A stretch of DNA of 58,222 bases, taken from NCBI GenBank assembly GCA_002409995.1, contig DHOR01000031.1, positions 1 through 58,222 of the forward strand. The letters run 5' to 3'. A program made the translations under genes and the position numbers. The notes beneath the pieces are model-generated. The model had not been told where the DNA came from and searched no databases. It saw only the letters and a program-made list of their open reading frames with translations. Source of the DNA: Hungatella sp. UBA5385 (GTDB lineage: Bacteria > Bacillota > Clostridia > Lachnospirales > Lachnospiraceae). This document shows positions 1-8,807 of the stretch, one piece after another. Numbering within the stretch: position 1 is the stretch's first letter; each line of letters begins with the position of its first letter.

Positions 1-255
1 ATGTCTGATACCAAAGACAGGTACAATAGTTAGTATAACAGATGAATTAATTTTGTCTATTGGTATTATTACAAAAAAACAATCATTTAATTGTACAATA
101 TATACAAAAGAGTGCTCTTGACTCCCAATAATTACTGATCACTTTCAAAATTCTTTCGCCACTGTGCTCTTCCCATTCCCCATCCAATATGATAGAATGT
201 ATATGTTGTGCCTATTATTATTTTGGGTAAAACATTTCTACCAACCCTTACGATA

Positions 256-286
256 TCCCATAAGTCAGGGTTATATGGGAAAGGAG
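256..286 (+). promoter_or_regulatory. Leader hairpin and RBS ahead of the first gene
   Basis: A 7-bp inverted repeat, TCCCATA at 256-262 and TATGGGA at 274-280, ends at the ribosome-binding site AAAGGAG (280-286), which sits 7 nt before the ATG at 294. The hairpin could affect ribosome access, but it is short and may be chance. The remaining upstream stretch (1-255) is AT-rich and holds no gene, RNA or promoter that I can name with confidence. Confidence 0.25.
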
Positions 287-293
287 TATTATT

Positions 294-1709
294 ATGAGTA
301 CAAATACAAGAAATTATGATGTAATTATTATTGGGGCAGGACCTTCCGGCATTTTCTGTGCTTACGAGCTGATTCATAAAAGACCAGAGCTTAAGATTCT
401 TATGATAGAAAAAGGGCGTCCAATCGAGAAGCGTATGTGTCCTAAGAGAACAACCAAGGTCTGTGTAGGCTGTAAGCCATGTTCCATTACCACAGGTTTT
501 GCAGGAGCAGGAGCATTTTCCGATGGAAAGCTTTCCCTTTCTCCTGATGTAGGCGGCAATCTTCCGGAGATTCTCGGCTACGATAAAACAGTGGAATTAT
601 TAAAGGAATCCGATAACATCTACTTAAGCTTTGGCGCTGATACCAATGTATATGGTATAGATAAGCAGAAAGAGATTGAGGAGATCCGCCGTAAAGCAAT
701 CAATGCAAACTTAAAGCTGATTGAATGTCCCATCCGTCATCTGGGAACTGAGGAAGGATATAAAATCTATACCAGACTACAGACTCATTTACTGGAGCAG
801 GGCGTTGAGATGGATTTTAATACAATGGTTATGGATATTGTCATTGAAGATGGACAGGCAAAAGCTGTTATCACAGACAAAGGGGATACCTGTTGTGCAC
901 CTGAGATCGTTTCTGCAATCGGACGTGAAGGTTCTGACTGGTTCAGCCACATCTGTGAGGATCATGGAATTGAGACTCTGGTTGGTACTGTAGATATCGG
1001 TGTCCGTGTTGAGGTTCGTGATGAAGTTATGGAGTTCTTAAATAAGAATCTCTATGAAGCAAAGCTTGTATACTACACACCTACCTTTGATGATAAGGTT
1101 CGTACCTTCTGCACCAATCCTTCCGGAGAGGTTGCTACAGAATATTATGAGAATGGTCTGGCTGTTGTTAACGGTCACGCCTATAAATCCAAAGAGTTCA
1201 AAACAAACAATACTAACTTTGCTATTCTTGTTTCCAAGAACTTTACGAAGCCATTTAAGACTCCTATTGAATATGGAAAACACATTGCACAGTTAAGCAA
1301 TATGCTCTGCGACGGCAGAATTCTGGTTCAGACCTTCGGCGACTTCCAGAGAGGAAGACGTACAACAGAAGAACGTCTCTGCCGTAATAACTTAATCCCA
1401 ACCTTAAAGGATGCGGTTCCAGGTGATTTATCTCTGGTATTCCCACATCGTATTATGGTGGATATTAAGGAAATGCTGTTAGCTCTTGATAAGGTTACCC
1501 CTGGTATTGCCAGTGATGAGACACTGCTCTATGGTGTAGAGGTTAAATTCTACTCCAATAAGGTTGTTGTTAACTCTGACTTTGAGACAAGCATTATTGG
1601 TCTTAGAGCCATTGGAGACGGTGCTTCCGTTACCCGTGGTCTTCAGCAGGCATCTGCTAACGGAATCAGCGTTGCACGAAGCATTCTTGAGAAAATGGAT
1701 AAAAAATAA
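294..1709 (+). CDS. FAD-dependent dehydrogenase-like protein (COG2509 type)
   Basis: This is a 471-aa flavoprotein. The N-terminus carries the dinucleotide-binding signature IIIGAGPSG (residues 11-19). A conserved cysteine group follows at C49, C57, C60 and C63, then the glycine-rich GFAGAGAFSDGK stretch typical of the uncharacterised FAD-dependent dehydrogenase family COG2509. A second nucleotide-binding-like segment near the C-terminus (RAIGDGASVTRGLQQA) fits FAD contact in this family. Length matches the family (about 460-480 aa), and the start is supported by AAAGGAG. The substrate is unknown. The cysteine cluster is compatible with an Fe-S centre or zinc, but that is inference. It is monocistronic, closed by a strong hairpin. 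Confidence 0.85.
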   Translation: MSTNTRNYDVIIIGAGPSGIFCAYELIHKRPELKILMIEKGRPIEKRMCPKRTTKVCVGCKPCSITTGFAGAGAFSDGKLSLSPDVGGNLPEILGYDKTVELLKESDNIYLSFGADTNVYGIDKQKEIEEIRRKAINANLKLIECPIRHLGTEEGYKIYTRLQTHLLEQGVEMDFNTMVMDIVIEDGQAKAVITDKGDTCCAPEIVSAIGREGSDWFSHICEDHGIETLVGTVDIGVRVEVRDEVMEFLNKNLYEAKLVYYTPTFDDKVRTFCTNPSGEVATEYYENGLAVVNGHAYKSKEFKTNNTNFAILVSKNFTKPFKTPIEYGKHIAQLSNMLCDGRILVQTFGDFQRGRRTTEERLCRNNLIPTLKDAVPGDLSLVFPHRIMVDIKEMLLALDKVTPGIASDETLLYGVEVKFYSNKVVVNSDFETSIIGLRAIGDGASVTRGLQQASANGISVARSILEKMDKK

Positions 1710-1712
1710 ATT

Positions 1713-1756
1713 AAAAAGCCTCATAATCAATTGCAAAGTTGATTTTGAGGCTTTTA
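1713..1756. terminator. Bidirectional rho-independent terminator
   Basis: AAAAGCCTCA (1714-1723) pairs with TGAGGCTTTT (1746-1755); inner AATCAA/TTGATT pairs extend the stem. A and T runs flank both sides. It lies between the convergent FAD gene and the HExxH gene. Confidence 0.85.
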
Positions 1757-1795
1757 CTATGAAAATATTTCTCAATGCTCCATGGATTTAATTAT

Positions 1796-2440
1796 TTACA
1801 CTGCTAATTTCTCAGAAATTCCCATAATCTCATCATAGAGATCATAAGCCCTTTCCTGATCATAACCATAATACAGAAATACATCTAATGCAAAAGGAGA
1901 AAGCTCCAGCTCACAAAGCTCTCTGCAAAATGCCATTGCCGCTATTTCACTAAGGGCATTGATGGTGGATTCATTTTTAAGAGGGCCGATCTTCCACAGA
2001 AGTATTTTCTTAGTCCTGGTAAATATCTCACTCTTATTCTCTTCTTCCAGATAATGAAAGATTTCATGGGATATGAGAACATCTGTCACCTTGTGCTTCT
2101 GTTCCTGATTCAGGGGTTTTAAAGGTTCCTCCATAACAGTAATCTTATCAGGAGGGGTAAAGAGGGCGAATACCACCCGTTCCGGGCCCATAGGTCTTAG
2201 ACTGGTATCAATCTTAAGCCCCAGTTCTCTGGCGATCTCTTGTGGATCCTGGCTTGCAAACCGCTCTCCGGTTCGATGTGCATAGTTCTTTCCGCACTGT
2301 ATTGCCTCTCTGGTCAGTTTAACCTTCTCTTCATAAGGAACCCGGTCCTTTAATATATCTCTGGAAAAGGCATAAAGCCCCCAGGTTATCTCATCCACTT
2401 CTCTTAAGTCATCAAGCATTTCCCCAAGTTCTTTTGCCAT
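1796..2440 (-). CDS. Putative zinc metallopeptidase-like protein (HExxH, ImmA/IrrE-like)
   Basis: This 214-aa cytoplasmic-looking protein has no signal or membrane segments. It contains HEIFH at residues 125-129, followed by an acidic stretch (YLEEE) and a later Glu-rich helix (ALSEIAAMAFCREL). That arrangement resembles gluzincins of the ImmA/IrrE or M78 group, but I do not recognise a specific family. The RBS GGGGGAAGG precedes the ATG. The gene starts 20 nt after the hydantoinase stop, so it is probably the last gene of the transporter-hydantoinase operon. A role in processing or turnover of a partner protein is possible but not shown. Confidence 0.6.
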   Translation of the reverse strand: MAKELGEMLDDLREVDEITWGLYAFSRDILKDRVPYEEKVKLTREAIQCGKNYAHRTGERFASQDPQEIARELGLKIDTSLRPMGPERVVFALFTPPDKITVMEEPLKPLNQEQKHKVTDVLISHEIFHYLEEENKSEIFTRTKKILLWKIGPLKNESTINALSEIAAMAFCRELCELELSPFALDVFLYYGYDQERAYDLYDEIMGISEKLAV

Positions 2441-2460
2441 TTGCCTTCCCCCTTACATTT

Positions 2461-4590
2461 TTACTCCTTTTGATTTGCTGCAGTAACTATAATTTCCGTA
2501 TCAGGGTCAAGATTCATAACCTCAAGATCCATAAGCATCTGAAGCTGTTCATAATCATTGACACTGAAATCCATCATTTTAGCACCCATGCAGAGATAAT
2601 ATTCAGGACGGATAATTAAATCAGTTTTATAGGTTGCCATAGTTTCCCACATATCCTCTACTGCATTAATATAATCCTTAGCCTGCACTTTAACAGAAAC
2701 TGCATACCCTCTCTGAGCTTTAATAAATCCTTTTTTATCAAGAATACGGACTGCAGTAGGCGCATCAGGTACAGCCTGTTTCTGTCCATAGACATAGAAA
2801 TAATCGGTTTTTGCCCTTAATTCCACCTGATCCTTGTCAACACGCAGATCAGCGGCTGCCAGATCTCTTGCTTCCTCTTCACTGCATTCCTTTAAAAGAT
2901 CGGTTGCCTTTACCTCAGTGGAACCCATGGCTATAGCGGTGACTTTGGAGGTCTGAGGATCAATCTCAATATGGATTTCCACACTATCCGGCGTTGCACC
3001 GCTTTCAATTGCCTTATTCATTGCCTCCTGCTTGATAGAACGGATATCCTCTTTGGAAGGTGTGGGAATAATACGCTCTACTACATCACGTACCATAGAC
3101 AGAGCAACACCAATAGAGGAAATCACCTCTGCATTCTCCGGAATGCTGTATTTCAAATTCATTTTGTCAGCACAGTAGCAGATGAGAGAAGCCGCTCCGC
3201 CGCCTACACCGACCAGTGATATCTGATCATGCTCCAGCTTATATTTTTCAGCCAGTGCGAGAATTACAGGTTCAATCTTCTCAAAGGATTTCTGCATAAT
3301 CTGAGTTGCTATGTCCTCCACTGTAGTTTGGCAGTAATCAGCCAGCGCTTTCATGGCTTTTCTTGCTGATTCCACATATCCATAGGAGAAATGCTCCGGC
3401 TGAACGAGTCCAAGAACATTGGCAGCGCAGCTGTTGGTGAGAGTCACCCGCTCTCCATTTTCAAGGCGGATTGATACATAGTCAGAAGGGTCTCCAGCTT
3501 TAGGTGAGAAAAATTCCACCTTAGGAGATTTTATTTTCTCTCCCTCTGTAAATACAGAGTATTCCAGACCTGCAATATGAGCGCTTCTTGGACCAACATC
3601 CACAATTCCGCTTTTATTGGCGCGAACCATACTGCCTCCTGCAACACCCAGAACCCGCACGTCAAGAGAACTGATATAGGTGCTGTGTCCGCCTACTATA
3701 GAATAATCTATGGCGGGACGACCATTTTTAATTACACCAATATTAGTAGAGGTACCTCCTACTTCAAAATATACGCCGTTGGAAGCTCTTAAATACATTA
3801 AAGATCCCATTACACTGGCTGCAGGACCGGACAACATGGTGAGAACAGGACGTTTCTTCATTTCCGAAATATCCATAACACCGCCGTCTCCACGCATAAT
3901 CATCAGAGGTACATGAACACCTGCCTCACGGACACTCATCTCTGTGGAAGTGGCTGTGTCCAGCATTTTCGGCAGAATACTTGCGTTGATAGCTGCAGTT
4001 CTTGTCCTTCTGGTGAGACCGTAGAGCTTGGTGATATCAGAAGCCATGGTGGTGGGGATTCCCTGAAAATCCGCAGCTTTGTAAACCATCTGCTCCTTGG
4101 TATCATCATCTACACCAAATGCCATGGATGCCACCAGAACCTGAGCGCCCTGAGTTTTTAAATCACGGATTGCTCCTTTAATGGAATCATCAGTCATTTT
4201 CTTAGTGTCCAGATAGGTATTTAGAATCTTAATACTTCTTCCAGTTCCCAGATCAATGTCTTTTATATTGGTCTGCCTTTTTGCCATCACACCTTCCAGA
4301 AATCCCTTTGCCATTCCAATGACTCCTACTGTGGCAACATCTCCTTCCAGAAGGGCGTTGGTAGCCTGAGTGGTACTGTGAGCTACGAATACAACGTCAT
4401 CCGGCTCAATGTAATTTTCTTTCAGACAATTCTGAAATGCTTTTACAACTCCCGCTGCAACTCCCCTTTTATCATCATGGGTTGTTTTAACAGAGGATTT
4501 TCCTATAATCTCATGTGTGGCATTGTCCATTGCCACAGCTTTTGTATGGGTACCCCCAACGTCGATACCCATTCTTACTAATCTTGCCAT
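2461..4590 (-). CDS. Hydantoinase/oxoprolinase family protein (HyuA-like), stand-alone
   Basis: A 709-aa protein starting MARLVRMGIDVGGTHTKAV, the ASKHA-type phosphate-binding start of the hydantoinase A / 5-oxoprolinase N domain. The GG-rich segments LSGPAASVMG and VGVGGGAASL are typical of the HyuA core. A C-terminal extension of about 170 residues follows the core. I chose the ATG at 4590 because GGTGGA lies 6 nt upstream; longer starts at 4596 or 4656 have no suitable RBS, and the latter overlaps the transporter. Family members hydrolyse or carboxylate cyclic amides or ketones using ATP, usually with a HyuB partner. No HyuB gene is present here. The transporter just upstream probably supplies the substrate, which is unknown. 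Confidence 0.8.
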   Translation of the reverse strand: MARLVRMGIDVGGTHTKAVAMDNATHEIIGKSSVKTTHDDKRGVAAGVVKAFQNCLKENYIEPDDVVFVAHSTTQATNALLEGDVATVGVIGMAKGFLEGVMAKRQTNIKDIDLGTGRSIKILNTYLDTKKMTDDSIKGAIRDLKTQGAQVLVASMAFGVDDDTKEQMVYKAADFQGIPTTMASDITKLYGLTRRTRTAAINASILPKMLDTATSTEMSVREAGVHVPLMIMRGDGGVMDISEMKKRPVLTMLSGPAASVMGSLMYLRASNGVYFEVGGTSTNIGVIKNGRPAIDYSIVGGHSTYISSLDVRVLGVAGGSMVRANKSGIVDVGPRSAHIAGLEYSVFTEGEKIKSPKVEFFSPKAGDPSDYVSIRLENGERVTLTNSCAANVLGLVQPEHFSYGYVESARKAMKALADYCQTTVEDIATQIMQKSFEKIEPVILALAEKYKLEHDQISLVGVGGGAASLICYCADKMNLKYSIPENAEVISSIGVALSMVRDVVERIIPTPSKEDIRSIKQEAMNKAIESGATPDSVEIHIEIDPQTSKVTAIAMGSTEVKATDLLKECSEEEARDLAAADLRVDKDQVELRAKTDYFYVYGQKQAVPDAPTAVRILDKKGFIKAQRGYAVSVKVQAKDYINAVEDMWETMATYKTDLIIRPEYYLCMGAKMMDFSVNDYEQLQMLMDLEVMNLDPDTEIIVTAANQKE

Positions 4591-4639
4591 ATTCATTCCA
4601 CCATTCTTTTCAATGCAAACATCGTTTCTTCCTTTGTTA

Positions 4640-5983
4640 TTATGCGAGACTTCCAAACATTACATACGTAACTGCACAAAGAATTACAGCAATGAGCCAG
4701 CCGCTTGGAATGGACATCTTCATATATTCCTTGGAGCTTACCTTTGTATAACCAAGCCCCCATGCCACCCAGGACTGTGTAATATCAAGATGCTGCATAA
4801 CAACAGTTGTAATGCCGAACAGTGGATAGAGAAGCTGAACTGGAAACTGTGCAGATGATTTTAATATAATTACCAGGATTGCAGCACCACAGCCAACCAG
4901 GTTCATAGGACCACGGAAGAAGCCAAGAGGAGCCAGGACTGCAAAAGCAATACATAATACAAGGGCTGTTGTAGGAATAAATCCGCCCAGTATTGTCTGG
5001 AAATACGGAGATGCATAGGTTGCAGCCGTATTAAACATAGCAAGTGTTAGCAGGAAACCAATCATAGGAGCGGTATCCACTGCTCCATCAGCAAATAATT
5101 TGGAAATCAGTCTGCAGACTTCTTTATAACCGCCTTTTAATTTGCCGCAGGTTAAGAGAGCATATAAGCTTGAAAACAGAAATCCGAAAATAACAGGAAG
5201 GTTAAATGCAATAACTCCCACCACCGGAAGAATGGTTGCAATGAGAGAATACCAGGGTGCATTGCCACTACTCTGGGTCTTTGGCTGTGCAGCCCAGGCA
5301 TGAGAGGTTTTACTTCTTTTTAAGTTAACAGAGGCAAATATAATAACAATTATCAGGGCTACAATCAGCGCTATAATGCCGAATCTGGAATACTCCTGAA
5401 ATGTATAGGTACTGTATTTTTCATCTACTACTACAAACATCTGCTGATACTGTTTAAAGTTAACAGGATTTAATAAAATACCTGCCATTATAGAGCCCAT
5501 AAATGCAAACAGAGCAATTGCATTAGGAATTCCAAGAGACAGAAGAATAGGAAGCACGATAACTGCGATAGAGATAACCGGACCTGCTCCTGTCATTGAT
5601 GTAAATATAACAGTAGTTACGATACACAGAAGGCCCATGGTAATCATAGGCTTGTCTCCGCCAAGCTCAACAGTGAGGCGGATCAAAGTAGCTGCAATTC
5701 CTGTTTCCAGCAGCACTTTTCCAAAAAATGCACCAAAGAAAATGTTAACAAGGATCGAGGAACCATAGTTCTGAGGTGCTGTCTGATACACATCAGTGAG
5801 AATCTGTACCAGAGTTTTTCCCTCCATTGCTGAATTAGGGGAAAAGAGATTGCCAATCAGCGGAAGCAGTACCCAAAGTGTTGCCATGATCAGGAACCCA
5901 ACCAACAGATTATGGCCTTTGACACAATAATATATCATGCCCAGAAACGATAAAATTAAGATAATACCAATTACATAATTCAT
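4640..5983 (-). CDS. Ion-transporter-superfamily permease (citrate/gluconate-type carrier)
   Basis: This 447-aa polytopic membrane protein has about 11-12 hydrophobic helices and a cytoplasmic-looking polar loop near residues 220-240. Repeated half-structures with conserved small-residue hairpins (TSMTGAGPVIS around 130; LAPLGFFRGPMN in the second half) resemble the IT superfamily (CitM/GntP/DcuC type). AGGAGG lies 7 nt before the ATG. A strong terminator separates it from the regulator upstream, so it probably has its own promoter in 6000-6100. The hydantoinase gene follows 49 nt downstream, so the cargo is likely a hydantoin-, oxoproline- or carboxylate-like compound. That assignment is inference. 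Confidence 0.7.
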   Translation of the reverse strand: MNYVIGIILILSFLGMIYYCVKGHNLLVGFLIMATLWVLLPLIGNLFSPNSAMEGKTLVQILTDVYQTAPQNYGSSILVNIFFGAFFGKVLLETGIAATLIRLTVELGGDKPMITMGLLCIVTTVIFTSMTGAGPVISIAVIVLPILLSLGIPNAIALFAFMGSIMAGILLNPVNFKQYQQMFVVVDEKYSTYTFQEYSRFGIIALIVALIIVIIFASVNLKRSKTSHAWAAQPKTQSSGNAPWYSLIATILPVVGVIAFNLPVIFGFLFSSLYALLTCGKLKGGYKEVCRLISKLFADGAVDTAPMIGFLLTLAMFNTAATYASPYFQTILGGFIPTTALVLCIAFAVLAPLGFFRGPMNLVGCGAAILVIILKSSAQFPVQLLYPLFGITTVVMQHLDITQSWVAWGLGYTKVSSKEYMKMSIPSGWLIAVILCAVTYVMFGSLA

Positions 5984-6026
5984 AGCCTATCCTCCTATAA
6001 TAATTTTTTATTATTCTAATAGTAGC

Positions 6027-6082
6027 AATTTGGCTGGAATTGTGCATTGCAGAATATTGGCATTCTCCTTTTTGATATTGGC
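6027..6082 (-). promoter_or_regulatory. Phased direct repeats upstream of the transporter operon (candidate AraC-type sites)
   Basis: On the minus strand GCCAATAT occurs at 6082-6075 and again at 6061-6054, exactly 21 bp apart (two helical turns). A weaker copy, GCCAAATT, is at 6034-6027. Helically phased direct repeats ahead of a promoter are typical of AraC/XylS-type sites, and an AraC-type regulator gene lies immediately upstream. Binding is inferred. Confidence 0.4.
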
Positions 6083-6100
6083 TTTTTCCTATGGAAATAC

Positions 6101-6148
6101 AAAAACAAGCTATAAAATATTGCTGTTATACAATATTTTATAGCTTGT
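6101..6148 (-). terminator. Terminator of the regulator gene
   Basis: A perfect 18-bp inverted repeat (6105-6122 with 6131-6148, 8-nt loop) abuts the regulator stop codon. On the minus strand it is followed by TTTTTGTATTT. The stem is AT-rich but long. Confidence 0.8.
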
Positions 6149-7357
6149 CTATCCTTCTTTTTCCTGTTCAAACCTATATTTTACAGGAGATATTCCTTCT
6201 ATTTTCTTAAAGGTACAGGTAAAATAATTCGGCTCCGAATAGCCAACCATGGAGCTGATCTGCTTTACTGTATATTCTCCATCTTTTAAAAGCTCCTTTG
6301 CCTTACTGATCCGGTACTGAATTAAATAGTCCATGACTGTAGTGCCTTTATACTGCTTAAACAGGCGGTTTATATAAAATTTGCTAAAGCCTGCTTTGGC
6401 TGCAATGGTATCCAGAGTCAGCTTCTTCTCATAATTTTTCTCCAGATAATCACAGATACGGTTGATTTCCCCTGACTTCTCCCATATCTCCTCTGATGCC
6501 TCGGCTCCCTGCTTTTCTGGCTCTGTTACCTGTAATAAAGCTGAATAATAACTCGCTTTAATGCTCTTAAAGTTCTGAAATATCTCTCCAATTCCCAGGG
6601 AAAAGGAGGCTCCTTCATATTTTAATACAGAGACAATCCGCTCTTTCATCACAGGAAATGATTCTTCACTCTCAACAACCTCCGGCACAAATATGATTAT
6701 GGACAAAAGATTCTTCTTCCATGTATAGAGAATAGGCATGTTCAAATAATGAAACTCCTGACTCAGCCTGTCCTCTATGTTCTTTTTCTCCGCTTCTTCC
6801 AGTTCTGTGATAAAACGGGTGCAGTAACAGGTTCCTGTAGTAGTATCCTCAACTCCCATCAGGTCCATATAGAGAAATATCTCCTCTTCTAAATGTCCTG
6901 CAATAAGATCTTCCATAATCTTACCGCCCATCAGATGGAAGGTTTTCATGTACTGCTTCACTTTTAATGCCTTATCTGCTTCTTCATCCAGTGCTTGTAC
7001 TGCTTTTTGAAGCACTGATATCACCTGGTCACAGTCAGCAGGATTTTCAAGAAAATCCATGGCTCCCATCTGCATTGCCTTTACTGCATATTCAAAATAG
7101 GGGTAGGATGTGGAAAAGATCACTTTCCCCTTATAATGCTGCTTATTGATCTCTTCCAGCACCTCAAGTCCGCCAATTCCCGGAAGATTCACATTCATTA
7201 TTATAATCTGAGGCTGTTTCAGCATGATATTCTTAAGGGCTTCAGTTCCAGTTGTACATTGTATGATATCTGTGATGGGCAGGGAAGATTTCTTCACAAA
7301 ACCCACAATGGTTTCCCGCTCCAACTGCTCATCATCTGCTATTAATAATCGATACAC
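6149..7357 (-). CDS. Response regulator with degenerate receiver and AraC-type HTH
   Basis: About 402 aa. An N-terminal CheY-like receiver (residues 1-120) begins YRLLIADDEQ, with the acidic pair present. The phosphoacceptor position is Asn55 (IIMNVNLPG) and the conserved lysine before Pro is Asn105 (FLENP), so normal phosphorylation is unlikely. A middle region of about 160 aa without clear assignment follows, then a C-terminal AraC/XylS double HTH (IAAKAGFSKFYINRLFKQYKG; ISSMVGYSEPNYFTCTFKK). Starts are GTG. The GTG at 7357 is preferred because GAGGGGTGG lies 10-14 nt upstream, whereas for the GTG at 7372 it overlaps the start. No histidine kinase is adjacent. It probably controls the downstream transporter-hydantoinase operon. 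Confidence 0.85.
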   Translation of the reverse strand: MYRLLIADDEQLERETIVGFVKKSSLPITDIIQCTTGTEALKNIMLKQPQIIIMNVNLPGIGGLEVLEEINKQHYKGKVIFSTSYPYFEYAVKAMQMGAMDFLENPADCDQVISVLQKAVQALDEEADKALKVKQYMKTFHLMGGKIMEDLIAGHLEEEIFLYMDLMGVEDTTTGTCYCTRFITELEEAEKKNIEDRLSQEFHYLNMPILYTWKKNLLSIIIFVPEVVESEESFPVMKERIVSVLKYEGASFSLGIGEIFQNFKSIKASYYSALLQVTEPEKQGAEASEEIWEKSGEINRICDYLEKNYEKKLTLDTIAAKAGFSKFYINRLFKQYKGTTVMDYLIQYRISKAKELLKDGEYTVKQISSMVGYSEPNYFTCTFKKIEGISPVKYRFEQEKEG

Positions 7358-7498
7358 TCTGACAACACCCACCCCTCAAATCCTCTGGCAACTTCCTCCT
7401 ATTTTTCTTCTTATGTATAAACGGTATTATAGCACCCTGATATTACAAAGTCACTTTATTTTCATCGACATAAAATGCACATATGCTGCAATATTAAT

Positions 7499-8806
7499 TC
7501 AAATTCCTATCTCCATCATCTTCGTAGTTACCTTCTCTAAACTTCTGATGGACTTCATGTGGTATAGCGCGATTGAAATAACAGGCAATAAAAGCCCTGA
7601 TACTATAATCAATAACCCCATTCCTCTGCCTGCTCCTGTTCCAATCACTTTCCCAACACTGCCTGCCAGAGCCCCGCCTTCCAATAAAAGGGGAGTAAAT
7701 ACATAATCAGCCAGTACACCTGCAATTGCATAAGCACCAATATACCCCATCTGGGAAATTAAACCGATCAAAGACCAGGCTCTCCCCTGAACAGAATTAT
7801 CAATGTTTGTTCTTATAAGATAATCCAGGCTCGCATTGGAAAATGGCAGCATAGCAAAGAATAAAAATCCGGCAATGCAGATAAATACAAGATTCTCACT
7901 TACCCCTACAAGAGCCATAAACACACCTCCAAGTGCAAGTGACAGTGATAGGGTTTTCACATAATTCTTCTTGATAGATAATACACCAATCAGCAGACTG
8001 GACAGCAGCATTCCCGTCGCAACAATTGTTTCACAATACCCTACAGTAGAGCTGTCTGTAATGGTCAACAGCATCGGCAGAATCAAAGTCTGTATAAATC
8101 CCAGAGAAAAGGTTATAAGAGTTCCCACTACAGTCAGAACCAGAACTCCCCTTTTCCTGCTGATAGCATTCCAGCCATCTTTGAATTCCCCCAGAAATGA
8201 CTTCTTACGCTCATATGATTTTGCCTGAATCCCACTTCTCACTGCAAAGGTTGATGCTATAGTTACAAATACAGTGCAGATATCAATGATGAGAAGCAGT
8301 CTGATATCAGACATGGTAAGCAGAAATCCTGCTGCAACCGGAGAGATCAGGTATTTAGCTGACCCTGTAATCTGAACCAGACCACTGGCTTTTGTATACT
8401 GTTCCTCTGACAATAAATCAGTAACCGTTGCCTTATAGGCTGGTTCTATGAGAGAAGAGAAAACCGAGCTTATGGTAACACCGATACAGATATGCCAGAC
8501 CTCTGCCCCTCCCTGCATAATGCAGATCAATATAAATGCCAGACCAGTTATAGAAAGACTGTCACCCAATATCATTAACAACCTTCTGTCATACCGGTCT
8601 GCCAGCACTCCTGCCACAGTGCTTAATAAAAGTGATGGCAAAAAAGCAAGCAGAGTGACAAGGGCTGTAGCAGATGCCTTACCTGTTACCTGAAAAACAT
8701 AGATTCCAAGACCAAAGGAAGTAAGGCCGCTTCCTATAGCCGATATAAATTCTCCTGTCCAGAGAAGTAAAAATTTATGAAATAACTTATTCTTATTCGC
8801 TTCCAA
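7499..8806 (-). CDS. MFS efflux-type transporter (MFS_3)
   Basis: This protein of about 435 aa has roughly 12 transmembrane helices and the MFS loop 2-3 motif GVLADRYDRR. The overall pattern is that of macrolide-efflux-like MFS_3 proteins. The start is TTG at 8806: GGAAGG lies 8 nt upstream and the TetR stop codon ends 1 nt before. Longer in-frame starts run inside the TetR gene. The pair is thus translationally tight and probably regulated by the TetR protein. Substrate is unknown, probably a drug or lipophilic compound. Confidence 0.85.
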   Translation of the reverse strand: MEANKNKLFHKFLLLWTGEFISAIGSGLTSFGLGIYVFQVTGKASATALVTLLAFLPSLLLSTVAGVLADRYDRRLLMILGDSLSITGLAFILICIMQGGAEVWHICIGVTISSVFSSLIEPAYKATVTDLLSEEQYTKASGLVQITGSAKYLISPVAAGFLLTMSDIRLLLIIDICTVFVTIASTFAVRSGIQAKSYERKKSFLGEFKDGWNAISRKRGVLVLTVVGTLITFSLGFIQTLILPMLLTITDSSTVGYCETIVATGMLLSSLLIGVLSIKKNYVKTLSLSLALGGVFMALVGVSENLVFICIAGFLFFAMLPFSNASLDYLIRTNIDNSVQGRAWSLIGLISQMGYIGAYAIAGVLADYVFTPLLLEGGALAGSVGKVIGTGAGRGMGLLIIVSGLLLPVISIALYHMKSIRSLEKVTTKMMEIGI

Positions 8807-8807
8807 T

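Noticed and set aside
132..377. 81-aa ORF on the minus strand near the window start
   Set aside because: It overlaps the start and leader of the FAD gene, lacks an RBS and shows no domain pattern.
4590..4656. Longer hydantoinase start at 4656
   Set aside because: It overlaps the transporter stop and has no RBS; the ATG at 4590 has GGTGGA at good distance.
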